From assembly GCA_018266215.1 (NCBI GenBank), contig JAFEAV010000001.1:62001-126000 (forward strand): a DNA stretch of 64,000 nt, given 5' to 3'. This document shows, piece by piece, positions 62,423 to 64,000 of this stretch. The notes below the pieces were generated by a model that was given only the letters and a program-made list of their open reading frames with translations, did no database searches and had not been told where the DNA came from. Positions within the stretch are counted from its first letter, which is position 1. Each line of letters starts with the position of its first letter. Source of the stretch: Cyanobacteria bacterium SZAS LIN-3 (GTDB lineage Bacteria; Cyanobacteriota; Vampirovibrionia; Obscuribacterales; Obscuribacteraceae). Both the position numbers and the translations under genes were made by a program.

Positions 62423-63811
62423 ATGGCCACCACCGAACCGCTTCTTGCCTGGGAACCGCCTCTGATACAGCCTCACCGCGTGGGGGAAATCAACAAATTT
62501 GGCAGAAGACCAAGGGACAAAAATGTCACCCGCGTCTTTGACGTCGACATAGAAGCGCTCAAGGCAAAATACGGCTCACCACTTTTTGTCACCAGCGAAG
62601 CAAAGCTGCGAGGCAATATCCGCCGCATCAAGCGCGCCTTTGAAGTACGTTACGGCAATGTCAGTCATGGCTATTCATATAAAACAAACTACATCAGCGC
62701 CATCTGCAACATCCTCCACCAGGAAGGTTCGCTGGCCGAAGTCGTCTCCGCTTTTGAGTATGAAAAAGCGCGCCTGCTGGGCGTCCCCGGTGAGCGCATA
62801 ATCTTCAACGGCCCCAACAAGGGCCGAGCGATCCTGGAGCGTGCCATCGCCGAAGGTGCCATGATCAACATCGATCATCTGGACGAATTGCAATTAATAG
62901 AAGCGGTGGCAAAAGAGCAGGGGCGGCTGGCGACTGTTTCGCTGCGGCTCAATTTTGAAACAGGCTTCACCGAACCCTGGAGTCGCTTCGGCTTCAATCT
63001 GGAAAGCGGCCAGGCGCACCAGGCGGCAAAACTTGCCGTACTCAGCCCCCACATCAGACTGAAGGGCCTGCACAGTCACATCGGCACCTTTATCCTGGAG
63101 CCGCGCGCCTACCAGGAGCAGGTCAAAATCATGTGCAAATTTATGCGCGACCTGGAAAGCCGCGAAGACGTCTGCATAGACACAATCGACATCGGCGGCG
63201 GCCTGCCCTCGCGCAATGCACTGCAAGGCATTTATCTGCCGCCCGAACAAGTGGTGCCTTCGATAAGCGAATATGCCGAAGCAATTTGCACCACCCTCAC
63301 CGACGAAACGCTCTACAGAAGCTCCACCAATCGCCCCCTGCCCAAACTTGTCCTGGAAAGCGGCCGCGCCGTAGTCGACGACGCACAATCGTTGATAGTC
63401 ACCGTTGCGGGCACCAAGCGCCTGCCGGACGGCAGACAGGCAGCCATTCTCGACGCCGGCACCAATCTATTGTTTACCGCATACTGGTACAACCATCAAG
63501 TAGAACTGGTCACACCACCCCGGGGACCGCCCGAGGAAACGGTACTCTACGGTCCGCTCTGCATGAACATCGACGTCGTGCGCTCCAGCGTGCAATTGCC
63601 GCCGCTGCAAGTAGGCGACACCATGGTAATCAGTCCCACCGGTGCCTACAACAATACCCAGTGGATGCAATTTATCGAGTACCGCCCCAATGTGGTGCTG
63701 GTGCACGAGGACGGCGACGTCTCGGTCATACGTGAAGCCGAAAATCTGCAATCAATGGTGGCGCACGATCGCCTGCCGGATCACCTGCGTCGACCGGAAG
63801 CCGTGCGGTGA
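62423..63811 (+). CDS. PLP-dependent decarboxylase (DAP/ornithine decarboxylase-like), 462 aa
   Basis: The ATG follows GAGGAC by about eight bases. The PLP lysine lies in GYSYKTNYI, with LHSHIGTFI, the Gly-rich phosphate loop DIGGGLPSRN, LESGRAVVDDA, and the C-terminal YGPLCMNIDVV that carries the specificity Cys. This is the fold III group that contains LysA and bacterial ornithine/arginine decarboxylases. An extra 40-residue N-terminus is present. The substrate is unknown. Its place beside the ATP-grasp and PqqD genes suggests a modified-amino-acid or peptide pathway rather than lysine synthesis. Confidence 0.88.
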   Translation: MATTEPLLAWEPPLIQPHRVGEINKFGRRPRDKNVTRVFDVDIEALKAKYGSPLFVTSEAKLRGNIRRIKRAFEVRYGNVSHGYSYKTNYISAICNILHQEGSLAEVVSAFEYEKARLLGVPGERIIFNGPNKGRAILERAIAEGAMINIDHLDELQLIEAVAKEQGRLATVSLRLNFETGFTEPWSRFGFNLESGQAHQAAKLAVLSPHIRLKGLHSHIGTFILEPRAYQEQVKIMCKFMRDLESREDVCIDTIDIGGGLPSRNALQGIYLPPEQVVPSISEYAEAICTTLTDETLYRSSTNRPLPKLVLESGRAVVDDAQSLIVTVAGTKRLPDGRQAAILDAGTNLLFTAYWYNHQVELVTPPRGPPEETVLYGPLCMNIDVVRSSVQLPPLQVGDTMVISPTGAYNNTQWMQFIEYRPNVVLVHEDGDVSVIREAENLQSMVAHDRLPDHLRRPEAVR

Positions 63812-63816
63812 GCAAT

Positions 63817-64000
63817 ATGAACGAATCTATGCGCAAAGTCTTTGACGGCTACGGCTCATTTTTTGGATTGAGCCATCCGCTCTCGCGCTTTTTGCTCTTT
63901 ATCTGCACCATGCTCCATCCGCTTACCGGACTGGGCGGCATTGAGTGCGCAGTCATGGTGCTGCTCTGGCGCAAACTGCTGAGTTTCCCCAGCGACGGTG
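63817..64000 (+). CDS. Membrane protein, partial (runs off right edge)
   Basis: The ATG at 63817 has GGTGAG five bases upstream, and the frame stays open to the window edge (61 codons). Two hydrophobic stretches are visible: LSRFLLFICTMLHPLTGLGG and ECAVMVLLW. It starts five bases after the decarboxylase stop, so it belongs to the same operon. The function is unknown; transport or anchoring of the operon product is a guess. Confidence 0.6.
   Translation, partial: MNESMRKVFDGYGSFFGLSHPLSRFLLFICTMLHPLTGLGGIECAVMVLLWRKLLSFPSDG

Overview
The window is a stretch of bacterial chromosome with about 58 protein genes, one tRNA and at least one likely structured RNA gene. Coding density is high and base composition is fairly GC-rich. 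There is no rRNA, CRISPR array, insertion sequence, integrase or prophage. KdsC and lipobox proteins imply a two-membrane cell. The many TPR proteins, tandem GspE/MshEN-type repeats and a coiled-coil gene directly after coaD suggest the non-photosynthetic cyanobacterial sister lineage (Melainabacteria / Vampirovibrionia, Obscuribacterales-like). That placement is an inference from gene style, not from a marker alignment.

Layout. Positions 1-10.7 kb (minus strand): a His-rich SGNH hydrolase, an EF-hand-like protein, a secreted unknown, a four-repeat GspE-N-like/TPR protein, the ComM-type ATPase, a TPR lipoprotein and aspS. 10.9-18.3 kb (plus): a membrane protein, rpsU (57 codons), a VIT/VWA secreted protein, a histidine kinase and a thioredoxin-like gene interrupted by one in-frame UGA. 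18.3-25.1 kb: an NCS1 permease, TPR and small membrane proteins, an AmrS-like radical SAM enzyme, a large unknown and kdsC. 25.3-29.1 kb: a three-gene redox operon (FAD oxidoreductase, Cys-rich membrane protein, Rieske oxygenase). 29.1-35.6 kb (minus): a roadblock-domain protein, a secreted unknown, a SWIM/SNF2 helicase and a membrane sensor-like protein. 35.65-36.1 kb: non-coding, with a predicted structured RNA. 36.1-41.9 kb (plus): the second four-repeat protein, an Fe/Mn superoxide dismutase, an HTH/coiled-coil protein, a SelW-like gene with UGA at the redox position, cmk and a zincin-like protein. 41.9-49.5 kb: a diiron ferritin-like oxygenase, hydrolases, unknowns and a Ski2-type helicase. 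49.6-64 kb: tRNA-Pro inside a long inverted repeat, a lipoprotein, GAF and sigma-factor genes, a WalK/PhoR-like kinase, coaD, TPR genes, a class A beta-lactamase-fold protein, a DUF4240-like protein, and a PqqD-like / ATP-grasp / PLP-decarboxylase operon that runs off the right edge.

The strongest unusual signal is two separate genes with a single in-frame UGA at, or plausibly at, the redox-active position. In the SelW-like gene (39588-39953) the UGA gives the classic C-x-x-U motif and is followed at the expected distance by a compact hairpin with a GUU loop, as in bacterial SECIS elements. In the thioredoxin-like gene (17289-18329) the frame stays open for 265 codons after the UGA. Together they suggest that this organism decodes UGA as selenocysteine. 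No selA, selB, selC or selD lies in the window, so this stays a prediction. Ordinary ORF calling splits or shortens both genes.

Other items worth attention are the structured RNA at 35796-35918, the tRNA-Pro embedded in a perfect 17-bp inverted repeat, the PqqD/ATP-grasp/decarboxylase operon, and the two paralogous proteins built from four GspE-N/MshEN-like repeats.
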